A DNA stretch of 64,000 nt from an uncultured Rhodospirillales bacterium (GCA_937926175.1 CALANV010000011.1:1-64000), one strand, 5' to 3'; shown: positions 1 to 9,149, numbered from the stretch's first letter. Program-made: numbers and translations. The notes: generated by a model from the sequence alone, not told the origin.

Positions 1-87
1 CGGCATCCTAATGTCGCCGCGTTGCCGCCGACGAAGAACCGCCCCTTGCGTGAGTCCGGTCGGAGGGCTAACAATTTCGCTATCGGC

Positions 88-162
88 TGGGGTGCTGGCC
101 CGTCATGGGCCGGCTGAGATCATACCCACTGAACCTGACTGGATAATGCCAGCGAAGGGAGC
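88..162 (+). promoter_or_regulatory. TPP (THI-box) riboswitch upstream of thiO
   Basis: The segment carries the conserved THI-box blocks in order: GGGGTGC at 89-95, GGCTGAGA near 111-118, ACCC at 124-127, then GAACCTGA and GGATAATGCCAGCGAAGGGA up to about 160. These match the thiamine pyrophosphate aptamer core. It ends only 39 bases before the annotated thiO start, so the purine-rich 3' end (GAAGGGA) could double as a ribosome binding site. In Gram-negative bacteria TPP riboswitches usually block translation, which would fit here. Confidence 0.95.
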
Positions 163-198
163 CCGACCATTGCGAATCCTCTGACATCCGTTCATCCG

Positions 199-1338
199 TT
201 GCCGCGGGTCGCCGTCATCGGCGGCGGCATCATCGGCCTGTCGATCGCCTGGCGGCTTGCGTCGGCCGGTTGTCGCGTCGACGTCTATGATCGTGGCGAA
301 CCGGGCCGGGGCGCCACCTGGGCGGCGGCAGGCATGCTCGCCGCCGGCGCGGAGGCCGAGCCGGGCGAAGAGACGCTGTTCGCCTTCAACCGCCTGAGCC
401 AGCAGCGCTGGCCCGAATTCGCACGCGAGCTTGCAGAGGCGAGCGGCATCGATGTCGGCTATCGCGACGAAGGCACGCTGCGCATCGCCTTGAATCGGGA
501 CGATGCGGCCAAACTCCGCGCGACCTGCGATTTCCAGCAACGCCTCGGCGTCGAGCTCGAATGGCTCGACGGTCCGGCCGTGCGCCGGCTTGAGCCGCAT
601 CTCGCTCCGGGCGTGGTCGCCGCGGTGTTGAGCCGTCACGACCATCAGGTGGACAACCGGCGCGTTGCGCCGGCGCTGGTGGCGGCGGTGACGGCGGCCG
701 GTGGCCGTATTCACGCAAAGACCGCGGTCGACGAGGTCGCGATCTCGCATGGGCGCGTCGTCGGCGTCGTGGTCGGCGGCACCGTCGTCGCGGCCGACGT
801 CGTCGTGCTGGCAGCCGGTGCGTGGTCGCGCGAGATCACGGGGATTCCCCCGACGCTGCGGCCGCCGGTACGGCCGGTCAAGGGCCAGATGATCGCGCTC
901 CGGATGGACCCCGCCGCGCCGCTCGTCCGGCACGTCGTCTGGGCGCCGCGCGCCTATCTGGTGCCGCGCCGCGACGGACGGCTGCTGGTCGGCGCCACGG
1001 TCGAGGAGCGCGGCTTCGATCCGGCGCTGACCGCCGGCGCGATGCTGGCGCTGCTCGAGGGGGCCTGGCGCACCTTTCCCGGTATCGAGGAACTGCCGGT
1101 CGACGAGACGTGGTGCGGCTTCCGTCCTGGCTCGCGCGACGATGCGCCCATTCTCGGGCCGTGCGAGATCGGCGGCCTCGTCTTCGCGACCGGGCACCAT
1201 CGCAACGGCATTCTGCTCGCCCCGGCGACGGCGGACGTGATCAGCCGCCTGGTGCTCACCGGCGAGATGGATCCGGCGGCGCGGCCGTTCGGCCTCGACC
1301 GCTTCACGAAACCTCAGGTGCGAAGGGAAACCGCATGA
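199..1338 (+). CDS. thiO: Glycine oxidase ThiO (FAD-dependent)
   Basis: ThiO oxidises glycine to the imine (dehydroglycine) used for the thiazole ring of thiamine in aerobic bacteria. The 379-residue protein opens with a Rossmann FAD-binding motif, GGGIIG at residues 8-13, after a short beta strand, and ends with the G-H-H-R-N-G-I block typical of D-amino-acid-oxidase-like flavoproteins. The first codon is TTG at 199. In-frame CTG 181 and ATT 169 lie closer to the riboswitch Shine-Dalgarno-like sequence, so the true start may be a few codons upstream. Its stop overlaps the thiS start (ATGA). Position behind a TPP riboswitch and before thiS-thiG makes the assignment firm. Confidence 0.93.
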   Translation: MPRVAVIGGGIIGLSIAWRLASAGCRVDVYDRGEPGRGATWAAAGMLAAGAEAEPGEETLFAFNRLSQQRWPEFARELAEASGIDVGYRDEGTLRIALNRDDAAKLRATCDFQQRLGVELEWLDGPAVRRLEPHLAPGVVAAVLSRHDHQVDNRRVAPALVAAVTAAGGRIHAKTAVDEVAISHGRVVGVVVGGTVVAADVVVLAAGAWSREITGIPPTLRPPVRPVKGQMIALRMDPAAPLVRHVVWAPRAYLVPRRDGRLLVGATVEERGFDPALTAGAMLALLEGAWRTFPGIEELPVDETWCGFRPGSRDDAPILGPCEIGGLVFATGHHRNGILLAPATADVISRLVLTGEMDPAARPFGLDRFTKPQVRRETA

Positions 1339-1541
1339 GCGAAATCCTCATCAACGGCGAACCGGCCGAGCTGCAGGGCGAACACCTTGCGGCGCTGTTG
1401 CGTCACCGCGGCATCGATCCGTCGACCCGCGGCATCGCGGTCGCGCTCAACGGCACCGTCGTGCCGCGCGCCCGCTGGGCCGAGACCGCGGTCGGCGCCG
1501 GCGACCGCATCGAGATCGTTCGCGCCTTCGCCGGCGGCTGA
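1335..1541 (+). CDS. thiS: Sulfur carrier protein ThiS
   Basis: This 68-residue ubiquitin-like protein begins M-S-E-I-L-I-N-G and ends in the diglycine (A-F-A-G-G) that is adenylated and converted to a thiocarboxylate, the sulfur donor for thiazole synthesis. The length and the V-A-L-N-G-T-V-V-P-R core are typical of ThiS. Its ATG overlaps the thiO stop codon, so translation is probably coupled. thiG follows within about 30 bases. No thiF or thiE is visible nearby, so adenylation and the final coupling step must be encoded elsewhere. Confidence 0.95.
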   Translation: MSEILINGEPAELQGEHLAALLRHRGIDPSTRGIAVALNGTVVPRARWAETAVGAGDRIEIVRAFAGG

Positions 1542-1571
1542 ACGTCATCACCACCGGAAGGGATGGGGACG

Positions 1572-2342
1572 ATGGACGAGGCACTGGTCATCGCCGGCCG
1601 GACGTTCCGCTCGCGTCTCATGATCGGCTCCGCGCTCTATCCCAACCAGCAGGTGATGCTGGATGCGATCGAGGCAAGCGGCGCCGAAATCGTGACCGTG
1701 TCGATCCGCCGCATCAATCTCGCGGCCGGCGCGGGCGACATGCTCGATCTTCTCGGGGATCGCTACTGGCTGCTGCCCAATACCGCGGGCTGTGCGACGG
1801 CGCGGGATGCCGTGCTGACGGCGCAGCTTGCGCGCGAGGCGATCAGCACCAACTGGATCAAGCTCGAGGTGATCGGCGATCGCGAGACGCTCCATCCCGA
1901 TCCGGAGCAGCTCCTGGCGGCGGCGGCCGAGCTGGTGCGCGACGGGTTCGTCGTGCTGCCTTACTGCAGCGACGATCCGGTCCTGTGCCGCCGACTCGAG
2001 GATCTCGGCTGCGCCGCCGTGATGCCGCTCGGCGCCCCGATCGGCTCCGGGATGGGCATCTGCAATCCGTACAATATCGAGATGATCTGTGCCCGCGCCG
2101 GCGTTCCGGTCGTTCTCGACGCCGGTATCGGCACGGCATCGGATGCTGCGCGTGCCATGGAACTCGGGTGCGATGCCGTGCTGCTCAACAGCGCCGTCGC
2201 CCGCGCTGACGATCCGGTCCGCATGGCGCGCGCCATGCGTGCGGCCGTCGAGGCCGGTTTTCACGCCCGGCGCGCCGGCCGCATTCCGAAGCTTGCCTAC
2301 GCCCAGCCGTCCAGTCCGCAACTCGGACTCGTGGGGGCCTGA
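1572..2342 (+). CDS. thiG: Thiazole synthase ThiG
   Basis: ThiG condenses deoxyxylulose phosphate, dehydroglycine and ThiS thiocarboxylate into the thiazole phosphate of thiamine. The protein is a TIM barrel of about 256 residues. It has the W-I-K-L-E-V-I-G-D segment carrying the Schiff-base lysine and the phosphate-binding V-L-D-A-G-I-G and L-L-N-S-A blocks near the C-terminus. Two starts compete: ATG 1563 sits directly on the GGAAGGG sequence, whereas ATG 1572 has it about nine bases upstream, so 1572 is preferred. It is the last gene of the riboswitch-controlled thiO-thiS-thiG operon. Confidence 0.95.
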   Translation: MDEALVIAGRTFRSRLMIGSALYPNQQVMLDAIEASGAEIVTVSIRRINLAAGAGDMLDLLGDRYWLLPNTAGCATARDAVLTAQLAREAISTNWIKLEVIGDRETLHPDPEQLLAAAAELVRDGFVVLPYCSDDPVLCRRLEDLGCAAVMPLGAPIGSGMGICNPYNIEMICARAGVPVVLDAGIGTASDAARAMELGCDAVLLNSAVARADDPVRMARAMRAAVEAGFHARRAGRIPKLAYAQPSSPQLGLVGA

Positions 2343-2461
2343 CGCCGCCTCATCCGGCGCGCACGGGCAATATTCCGTTTTCCGCGACCGGCGCGGAACC
2401 ATCCCGGTGCGGGATGATTCTCGGACGGACGGGGCAAGACACGCACGGAACGCAACCACCG

Positions 2462-2850
2462 ATGGACGAGATGATCCTGATCGTCGAAGACGACCTCCGA
2501 TGCGCGCATGGAGATCGACTCGGTGCTGGTGCAGTCCGGCTATTACGTTGCCGGTGTCCCAGCGATGATGCAACGGCGATCGCGCTTCGGCAATGTCGTG
2601 CGCCCGAACGTCGTCGCGATCGCTGTTCACCAGGGCGCCGACCGCCCGCGTCTGGACCTTGCGGCCGAACTCAAGGCGACGTTCGCAGCACCGGTCGCCA
2701 TTGTCGCCGAGACGAGCGACGGCGCGCGAGGGGTCGAGGTCTCTGCGCTTGCATCCCGCCGCCGTGATCGTGAAGCCGGTCCGCGTGCCCGACGTTCTGG
2801 TCGCGATTCGGCGCGCGACCGGCGTGACCGCGGCCGTGCGGGCTCCCTGA
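2462..2850 (+). pseudogene. Decayed response-regulator receiver domain
   Basis: Three frames read in succession give a receiver domain. 2462 onward encodes M-D-E-M-I-L-I-V-E-D-D (beta-1 and acidic pocket). From 2508 the next frame gives S-V-L-V-Q-S-G-Y-Y-V-A-G-V, then R-P-N-V-V and L-D-L-A-A-E-L-K. Near 2750 a third frame gives A-A-V-I-V-K-P-V-R-V-P-D-V-L, the conserved beta-5 Lys-Pro region, and stops at 2850. The strand that should hold the phospho-acceptor aspartate reads A-I-A-V-H, so the acceptor appears lost. Two frameshifts plus a lost aspartate indicate a pseudogene, though sequencing error could explain the shifts. No kinase is adjacent. Confidence 0.6.
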
Positions 2851-2902
2851 CCGGCCCAGTTGCGGTTCGCACGCCAGCTGATCGGCAGCCGGCGGCACTT
2901 CA

Positions 2903-5900
2903 TCATTCCGCCGCCTGCGCGAGCGGCGCGGGCGAGGGCGCGCGATAGGCGGCGAGGAGTTCCGCCTCGCGGGCCTTCGCCTTTTTCAGGTGCTCTTCCT
3001 TCACGTGGCCGAAGCCGCGGATGTGCTCGGGAATCTGCGCGAGTTGAACCGCGAGCGCGTGGTTCTCGGGCGTCAGCGTGCGCGCGATCTCGTCCATCAG
3101 CGCAAAGTAATCGGCGATGAGCTGGCGCTCCATGCGCCGCTCCGGCGTGCGGCCGAAGACGTCGAACGGCGTGCCGCGCAGGACCTTGAGTTTGGCGAGG
3201 ATGCGGAACGCCGTCATCATCCACGGCCCGAAACGACGCTTCATGAGGCGCCCGGTCTCCGGGTCGCGCGGGGCGATCAGCGGCGGGGCGAGATTGAACT
3301 CGAGACGGTCGTAGCTGGAAAACTGTCGGTTGAGCGCGGCCATGAAGCTGCCGTCGGTGTAGAGCCGCGCCACCTCGTACTCGTCCTTGTAGGACATCAG
3401 CTTGAAGGCATAGCGCGCCACTGCCTCGGCAAGCCCGCTGCGGCCCGGCGCGCGGGCCCGCTCGACCTCCGCGATCCGGCGCACCAGGTCCTCGTAGCGT
3501 CGCGCATAGGCGGCATTCTGGTACGCGGTCAGGAACTCGACGCGGCGGGCAACGATCTCGTCGAGCGACTGCGACAGCTTGCGCGTCGGCACGCTCACCG
3601 CCGGCTTGGCGGCGCGCTCGACGGCCGCGAGATCGACGGCGGCGAGCCGCCCCCAGGCGAAGGCGCGCTTGTTCGCGTCGACGGCGACGGCGTTGAGCTC
3701 GATCGCCCGCTCGATCGCCTCGCGCGAGACCGGGATCATGCCCTTCTGCCAGGCATAGCCCAGCATGAACAGGTTGGTCGCGATCGAATCGCCCATGAGC
3801 GCGGTCGCCAGCGTCGTTCCGTCGAGGAATGCGACCGCATCGGGCCCGACCGCCTCGATGATGGTCGCGCGCATCTCCGCCGCCGGGAAATGCAGGTCCG
3901 GGTTGCGGGTGAACGTGCCGGTGGTGATCTCGTGCGTGTTGATGACGGCGCGCGTCAGGCCGGCGCGCACGCGGCTGATCGCATCGGGGCCGGCCGCGAC
4001 GACCATGTCGCAGCCGAGCAGGACATTCGCTTCGCCGGCGGCGATGCGCACCGCGTGGATGTCCTCGGGCCGGTCGGCGATGCGGATGTGCGAGAGCACG
4101 GCGCCGCCCTTCTGCGCCAGTCCCGTCATGTCCAGCACCGTGCAGCCCTTGCCTTCGATGTGCGCGGCCATGCCCAGCAGCGCGCCGATGGTGACGACGC
4201 CGGTGCCGCCCACGCCGGTGACCAGGATGTTGTAGGGCGCCTCTGTGCCGGGCCGCGTCGGCTCCGGCAGCTGCGCGAACAGGTCACGGCCGTCATCCGC
4301 CGCCTTGGACTTGCGGATCTTGGCGCCGTGCACGGTCACGAAGCTGGGGCAGAAGCCGTTGAGGCAGGAGAAGTCCTTGTTGCAGCTCGACTGGTCGATG
4401 GCACGCTTGCGGCCGAACTCGGTTTCGACCGGCACCACCGACAGGCAGTTGGAGGCGAGCGAGCAGTCGCCGCAGCCTTCGCACACCAGCTCGTTGATGA
4501 ACACCCGCCGGTCGGGATCGGGGAAGGTGCCGCGCTTGCGCCGGCGCCGCTTCTCCGCCGCACAGGTCTGGTCGTAGATCAGCGCCGACACGCCCGGCAC
4601 CTGACGCAGCTCGCGCTGCAGGCGGTCGAGCTCGTCGCGGTGATGGATGGTCACGCCTGGCGCGAAATCGGCCGTGGCCGGATACTTGTCGGGCTCGTCC
4701 GAGGCCACGGCAATGCGGCGGACGCCCTCGGCGGCGAGCTGGCGGGTGATCTGCGGCACCGTCAACGGCCCGTCGACCGGTTGGCCGCCGGTCATCGCCA
4801 CCGCGTCGTTGAACAGGATCTTGTACGTGATGTTCACGCCTGCCGCGATCGCGGCGCGAATGGCGAGAATGCCGGAATGGTAATACGTGCCGTCGCCGAG
4901 ATTGACGAAGACGTGCGGCGTTTCGGTGAACGGCGCCTGGCCGGCCCACGTGACGCCTTCGGCACCCATGTGCGTGTACGTCGCCGTGTTGCGGTCCATC
5001 CACAGCGCCATGAAATGGCAGCCGATGCCGGCCAGCGCGCGGCTGCCCTCCGGCACCTTGGTCGACGTGTTGTGCGGACAGCCCGAGCAGAAATAGGGCA
5101 CTCGCTTGAATGACGGAGTCTTCGCCGCGAGCGCGCGCTCCTTGGCTTCGATGAAGGCGATGCGCTCCTCCATCTGCGGCGACGTCCAGAACGGGTGCAG
5201 GCGCTTAGCGATCACCTTGGCGATCTGCGCCGGTGTGAGCTCACCGGCCGAGGGCAGGATCCACTCGCCCTTCTCGTCGAACTTGCCGACGACGCGCGGG
5301 CGAACGTCTGCGCGCCAGTTGTAGAGCTGCTCCTTGAGCTGGTTCTCGATGATCGCCCGCTTTTCCTCGACGACGATCACCTCCTCGAGGCCTTCGGCGA
5401 AGTGGCGTGCGCCCTCGCGCTCCAGCGGCCACGACATGCCGACCTTGTAGAGGCGGATGCCGATCTCGGCCGCCAGCTTTTCGTCGATGCCCAGGTCGTC
5501 GAGCGCCTGGCGGACGTCGAGATACGACTTGCCCGTCGTGATGATGCCGAAGCGCGGTCGGGGACTGTCGATCACGATCCGGTCGAGCCGGTTGGCCCGG
5601 GCAAACGCGAGCGCGGCGTAGGCCTTGTACTTGTGCAGCCGGTATTCCTGATCGGTCCAGTGATCGGGCCAGCGGATGTTGAGGCCGCCCGGCGGCATCT
5701 CGAAATCGTTCGGCAGCACGATGTTGACCCGGTGCGGATCGACCGACACCGATGCCGAGGACTCGACCGTCTCCGCCGTGCAGATGAAGGCGACCCAGCA
5801 GCCGGAGTAACGGCTCATCGCGAAGCCGTAGAGGCCGAGATCGAGGAATTCCTGTACGCCCGACGGATTGAGCACGGGAATCATCGCCGAGATGAACTCG

Positions 5901-6382
5901 TGCTCGGACTGGTGCGGCAGGGTCGAGGACTGGCCGATATGGTCGTCGCCGGCGAGCAGCAGCACGCCGCCGTGGCGCGACGTGCCGGCGGCGTTGCCGT
6001 GCTTGAACACGTCGCCGCAGCGGTCGACGCCGGGTCCCTTGCCGTACCACATGGCGAAGACGCCGTCGTACTTGGCGCCGGGGAACAGGTTCACCTGCTG
6101 CGTTCCCCACACCATCGTCGCGGCCAGATCTTCGTTCACGCCGGGCTGGAAATGAATGTGGTTGCGCTCGAGGAAGCGCTTCGCCCGCCACAGGTTCTGG
6201 TCGAGACCGCCCAGGGGCGAGCCGCGATAGCCCGAGATGAACCCCGCGGTATTGAGGCCGGCGGCTGCGTCGCGCTGACGTTGCATCATCGCCAGGCGCA
6301 CCAGCGCCTGCGTGCCGGTCAGAAAGACGCGGCCGGATTCAAGCGTGTACTTGTCGTCGAGCGTGACCGCGGCAAGCGCCAT
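2903..6382 (-). CDS. Indolepyruvate:ferredoxin oxidoreductase, fused alpha-gamma type
   Basis: This roughly 1159-residue protein fuses the parts of a 2-oxoacid (indolepyruvate-type) ferredoxin oxidoreductase that splits aryl pyruvates with coenzyme A and reduces ferredoxin. Visible landmarks are C-S-G-C-P-H-N near residue 430, the TPP-binding L-G-D-G-T-Y-Y-H block near 496, an iron-sulfur cluster region C-E-G-C-G-D-C near 634 followed by C-N-K-D-F-S-C, and the gamma-domain V-G-G-T-G-V-V-T-I-G motif near 720. The C-terminal 300 residues match the extra domain of the aerobic, proteobacterial long form. The start at 6382 follows a GGAGAGG ribosome site; the upstream in-frame extension lacks one. 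It is transcribed alone. Confidence 0.9.
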   Translation of the reverse strand: MALAAVTLDDKYTLESGRVFLTGTQALVRLAMMQRQRDAAAGLNTAGFISGYRGSPLGGLDQNLWRAKRFLERNHIHFQPGVNEDLAATMVWGTQQVNLFPGAKYDGVFAMWYGKGPGVDRCGDVFKHGNAAGTSRHGGVLLLAGDDHIGQSSTLPHQSEHEFISAMIPVLNPSGVQEFLDLGLYGFAMSRYSGCWVAFICTAETVESSASVSVDPHRVNIVLPNDFEMPPGGLNIRWPDHWTDQEYRLHKYKAYAALAFARANRLDRIVIDSPRPRFGIITTGKSYLDVRQALDDLGIDEKLAAEIGIRLYKVGMSWPLEREGARHFAEGLEEVIVVEEKRAIIENQLKEQLYNWRADVRPRVVGKFDEKGEWILPSAGELTPAQIAKVIAKRLHPFWTSPQMEERIAFIEAKERALAAKTPSFKRVPYFCSGCPHNTSTKVPEGSRALAGIGCHFMALWMDRNTATYTHMGAEGVTWAGQAPFTETPHVFVNLGDGTYYHSGILAIRAAIAAGVNITYKILFNDAVAMTGGQPVDGPLTVPQITRQLAAEGVRRIAVASDEPDKYPATADFAPGVTIHHRDELDRLQRELRQVPGVSALIYDQTCAAEKRRRRKRGTFPDPDRRVFINELVCEGCGDCSLASNCLSVVPVETEFGRKRAIDQSSCNKDFSCLNGFCPSFVTVHGAKIRKSKAADDGRDLFAQLPEPTRPGTEAPYNILVTGVGGTGVVTIGALLGMAAHIEGKGCTVLDMTGLAQKGGAVLSHIRIADRPEDIHAVRIAAGEANVLLGCDMVVAAGPDAISRVRAGLTRAVINTHEITTGTFTRNPDLHFPAAEMRATIIEAVGPDAVAFLDGTTLATALMGDSIATNLFMLGYAWQKGMIPVSREAIERAIELNAVAVDANKRAFAWGRLAAVDLAAVERAAKPAVSVPTRKLSQSLDEIVARRVEFLTAYQNAAYARRYEDLVRRIAEVERARAPGRSGLAEAVARYAFKLMSYKDEYEVARLYTDGSFMAALNRQFSSYDRLEFNLAPPLIAPRDPETGRLMKRRFGPWMMTAFRILAKLKVLRGTPFDVFGRTPERRMERQLIADYFALMDEIARTLTPENHALAVQLAQIPEHIRGFGHVKEEHLKKAKAREAELLAAYRAPSPAPLAQAAE

Positions 6383-6496
6383 GGGTCGTTCCTCTCCTGC
6401 CGGCGTCGTTTGAAGTTCGTCGTTTGGAACAAAAGCGTAATGCACGCGGTGCCGCGAAACAATCGCGCGCGATCTGCGGAACTCGGAAAGCAAGAA

Positions 6497-6579
6497 CACG
6501 ACCGGGGCCGCGGCCCGGCGGACGCAAAATTTCGGCTTCGGTTGGCCGCTTGATCACATGTTGCTCGGCCCCGGTCGTG
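6497..6579. repeat. 14-bp perfect inverted repeat between the IOR and trpEG genes
   Basis: CACGACCGGGGCCG at 6497-6510 is exactly the reverse complement of 6566-6579, with 55 bases between. It lies upstream of the IOR start and downstream of the trpEG stop, both on the minus strand. It could be a long-stem terminator for trpEG or an operator for the IOR gene. No T-run follows on the minus strand, so its role is open. Confidence 0.5.
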
Positions 6580-6645
6580 GCGCGGACGGCGGTCGTACGG
6601 CGAGTCGTGCGGCGCCGCCCGCGACGGCTGCGGTTGCGGGATGGC

Positions 6646-8841
6646 TCAGCTTGCCGCAGCCGCCGCGGCGTGCGTCGTCACCGCTCTGCCCCCCAGTTCG
6701 CGGACCGCGTTCGCGATCAGATGGTGCCCGACGTCGTGCCCCAGCGACAGGATCGATTCGGGGTGGAACTGGACCGCCGCGATCGGCAGCGCGCGGTGCT
6801 GAACTGCCATGATCAGGCCGCTCTCGCTCGTCGCCGTGATCGCGAGCTCGTCGTGCGGGAAATCGTCGCGCCGCGCGGTCAGGGAGTGATAGGCGCCGAC
6901 GCGCGCGGGCGACGGCAGGCCGTCGAACAGGCCGGTGCCGTCATGCGTGATCGTCCACGTCTTGCCGTGACGCGGCTCGTCGAGGATCGCGAGGCTGCCG
7001 CCGAATGCCTCGACGATGCCTTGTAGGCCAAGGCACACGCCGAACTGCGGCACGCCGGCTTCGGCCAGGCGGCGGACCAGCGCGGGCACGCCGAAATCGA
7101 CGGGCCGCGCCGGGCCCGGTGAATGCACGACGAGGTCGGGTGCCAGCGCCAGCAGGCGGTCGAACCGAAGCCCGTGTCGATAGGTCGTCACCTCGGCGCC
7201 GGTCTGACGGAAATAGTCGGCGAGCGTGTGCACGAACGAGTCCTCGTTGTCGATCAGCACGACGCGGCGGCCGGCGCCGGGTTGCGGCCGCGCGGGCGCT
7301 GGCGTCGCCCGGTGGCCAGCAAGGATGCGGAAGAGCGCCGTCGCCTTCGTCCGCGTCTCGGCGTCCTCTTCCGCGCCGATCGAATCCCAGACCAGGGTCG
7401 CGCCGACGCGATAGGTGATGCGACCGTTCGCCAGATGGATGGTGCGGATGGTGATGCCGGCGTTGACGTTGCCGTTGAGCAGCAGCGCACCGACCGCGCC
7501 GCCGTACCAGCCGCGGGGACTCGTCTCGAGATCCTCGATGATCTGCGCCGCCATGCGCTTCGGTGCGCCGGTGAGCGTCACCGCCCACATGTGCGACAGG
7601 AACGCATCGAGCCCGGTCATGCCGTCGCGCAGGCGTCCCTCGACGTGGTCGACCGTATGGAACAGGCCGGCATAGGTCTCGATCTGGCGACGGGCGAGCA
7701 GACGGATGGTGCCGGGCCGGCAGACGCGCGCCTTGTCGTTGCGGTCGACGTCCGTGCACATCGTCAGCTCGACCTCGTCCTTCTCCGAGTTGATCAGCGC
7801 CTTGAGCCGTTCGGCATCTTCCATGGCGTTGGCGCCGCGCCGCGCGGTGCCCGAGATGGGGCATGACTCGACGCGGTCGCCATCGACGCGCACGAACATT
7901 TCGGGCGAGGTGCCGATGAGCTGCTCGTCGCCGAGCTGGATGAAGAACTCGTAGGGGCTGGGATTGACCGCGCGCATCTTGTGATAGAGCGACGAGGCCG
8001 TGCCGGCATACGGCGCGAAGAAGCGGCGCGACAGCACGACCTCGAACACGTCGCCCACGCGCATGCGCTCGCGCGCGGCCTCGACCAGTGCTGCGTACGC
8101 TTGGCTCATGCAGTCGGTGGTGATCTCCGGCGGCTCGGCGGCGGCCGCCGACACCGGTCGGGCGATGGCCGGAAGGTCGGGATACGGCGCCGCGTCGGCA
8201 TCGGCGGTGGTGCAGGCGCCGCGCGCGAAGTCGTATTCCAGGCCGAAGGCCTGTTCCTTGCGCCGGTCGATCAGGATGATGCGGTCGGGCAGATAGAGAT
8301 GCAGTTCCTTCTGCGTCGCCGGGCGCGCATGGGTCAGCGTGATGGGATCGAACTGGAACAGCAGGTCGTAGCCGAACGCGCCGTAGAGGCCGAGCGTGCC
8401 GTCCTCGATCCCGGCGAACTCGGCGATCAGGCGGCGCAGTGGCGACACGAGCGAGGGGCGCAGGCTGCGTTCCTCTTCCGGAACGACGGTGCCGCCGTCA
8501 TCGACGATGTCGAGCAGGATCTCGCGCGGGCATGCCGCGACGATGCGCGCCGCACCGACGTCGGCGAGGACGGGGGCGATGATCTCGAGCAGACGCCTTC
8601 CGCGCGGCGACAGTGCACGGAAGGCGAGCCGCTGGCGCCGGCCGACGATCTCGACCGGCGGGTCGACGAAGCCGAACTCCCAGCGCGAATAGCGGCCGGG
8701 ATAGTCGATGCCGAACGAGAACAGTGCGCCGCGACGGCCGTCGAGCGCCTCGGCCAGGCCATCGAGTGCAGTCGCGGGATCGAACGCGCGCTTGCGGCGG
8801 GTGACGGAGATGCCGGTCGGCGTGACGAAGGAATAGTGCAT
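6646..8841 (-). CDS. trpEG: Anthranilate synthase, fused TrpE-TrpG
   Basis: This single 731-residue polypeptide makes anthranilate from chorismate and glutamine, the first step of tryptophan synthesis. The N-terminal chorismate-binding part carries S-G-T-A-R-R-G near residue 330 and the C-T-D-V-D-R-N-D block. A class I glutamine amidotransferase starts near residue 526, with the nucleophile cysteine in G-V-C-L-G-L-Q near 602 and the H-P-E-S triad region near the end. The TrpE-TrpG fusion of this length is characteristic of rhizobia, Azospirillum and relatives. Upstream on the same strand is a Trp-codon leader peptide, so expression is probably attenuated by charged tRNA-Trp supply. Confidence 0.96.
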   Translation of the reverse strand: MHYSFVTPTGISVTRRKRAFDPATALDGLAEALDGRRGALFSFGIDYPGRYSRWEFGFVDPPVEIVGRRQRLAFRALSPRGRRLLEIIAPVLADVGAARIVAACPREILLDIVDDGGTVVPEEERSLRPSLVSPLRRLIAEFAGIEDGTLGLYGAFGYDLLFQFDPITLTHARPATQKELHLYLPDRIILIDRRKEQAFGLEYDFARGACTTADADAAPYPDLPAIARPVSAAAAEPPEITTDCMSQAYAALVEAARERMRVGDVFEVVLSRRFFAPYAGTASSLYHKMRAVNPSPYEFFIQLGDEQLIGTSPEMFVRVDGDRVESCPISGTARRGANAMEDAERLKALINSEKDEVELTMCTDVDRNDKARVCRPGTIRLLARRQIETYAGLFHTVDHVEGRLRDGMTGLDAFLSHMWAVTLTGAPKRMAAQIIEDLETSPRGWYGGAVGALLLNGNVNAGITIRTIHLANGRITYRVGATLVWDSIGAEEDAETRTKATALFRILAGHRATPAPARPQPGAGRRVVLIDNEDSFVHTLADYFRQTGAEVTTYRHGLRFDRLLALAPDLVVHSPGPARPVDFGVPALVRRLAEAGVPQFGVCLGLQGIVEAFGGSLAILDEPRHGKTWTITHDGTGLFDGLPSPARVGAYHSLTARRDDFPHDELAITATSESGLIMAVQHRALPIAAVQFHPESILSLGHDVGHHLIANAVRELGGRAVTTHAAAAAAS

Positions 8842-8939
8842 GGTCGGTCCTCGTGCGGCGAGGGACGGTGGACGGCCGTCCTCTTGCGGGTTGAAACGGG
8901 CCTTCAGCCGACAGCTCGGCGAAAAGGCGATCTAGCGGA

Positions 8940-8984
8940 TTTGGAAAAAAGGAAAAGGCTTTGTGGTGACGTACGTCACCACCA
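8940..8984 (-). promoter_or_regulatory. Probable trp attenuator hairpin and U-rich tract
   Basis: On the minus strand the last Trp codons of the leader peptide run into a perfect 20-base palindrome at 8963-8982, followed by a pyrimidine-rich stretch ending in six T residues (complement of 8945-8950). The 5' arm of the hairpin includes both Trp codons and the stop codon. A ribosome stalled for lack of charged tRNA-Trp would therefore cover it and prevent folding. The exact terminator and antiterminator pairing was not computed. Confidence 0.65.
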
Positions 8985-9047
8985 GAACCAGCGGACCGAC
9001 CGGTTCAGGGCGCAGAGAGGAACAAGCGCGTTGCAAGCCCGTTTCAT
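8976..9047 (-). CDS. trpL: trp operon leader peptide (TrpL)
   Basis: This is a 23-codon reading frame from an ATG at 9047 that ends R-W-F-W-W before TGA, placing three Trp codons among its last four residues. It lies 134 bases upstream of trpEG on the same strand, immediately before a palindrome and a T-rich tract. Rhizobial trpE(G) genes are known to be controlled by such leader peptides. Three Trp codons in so short a frame at this exact position make chance unlikely. Confidence 0.85.
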   Translation of the reverse strand: MKRACNALVPLCALNRSVRWFWW

Positions 9048-9149
9048 GCGGACGTCACGCTAGCAGCTCTATTGCGTCCCGGCAAGATGGTGCCGTCGCC
9101 ACGGCGCAAGACCCGCTGAACGTTCCGTCCGTTCGCGAATGACTCTTCG

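Noticed and set aside
2990..5113. Long plus-strand open frame (over 700 codons) opposite the IOR gene
   Set aside because: It is antisense to a protein with clear cofactor motifs and has the Arg/His/Asp-rich composition of a shadow frame in high-GC DNA.
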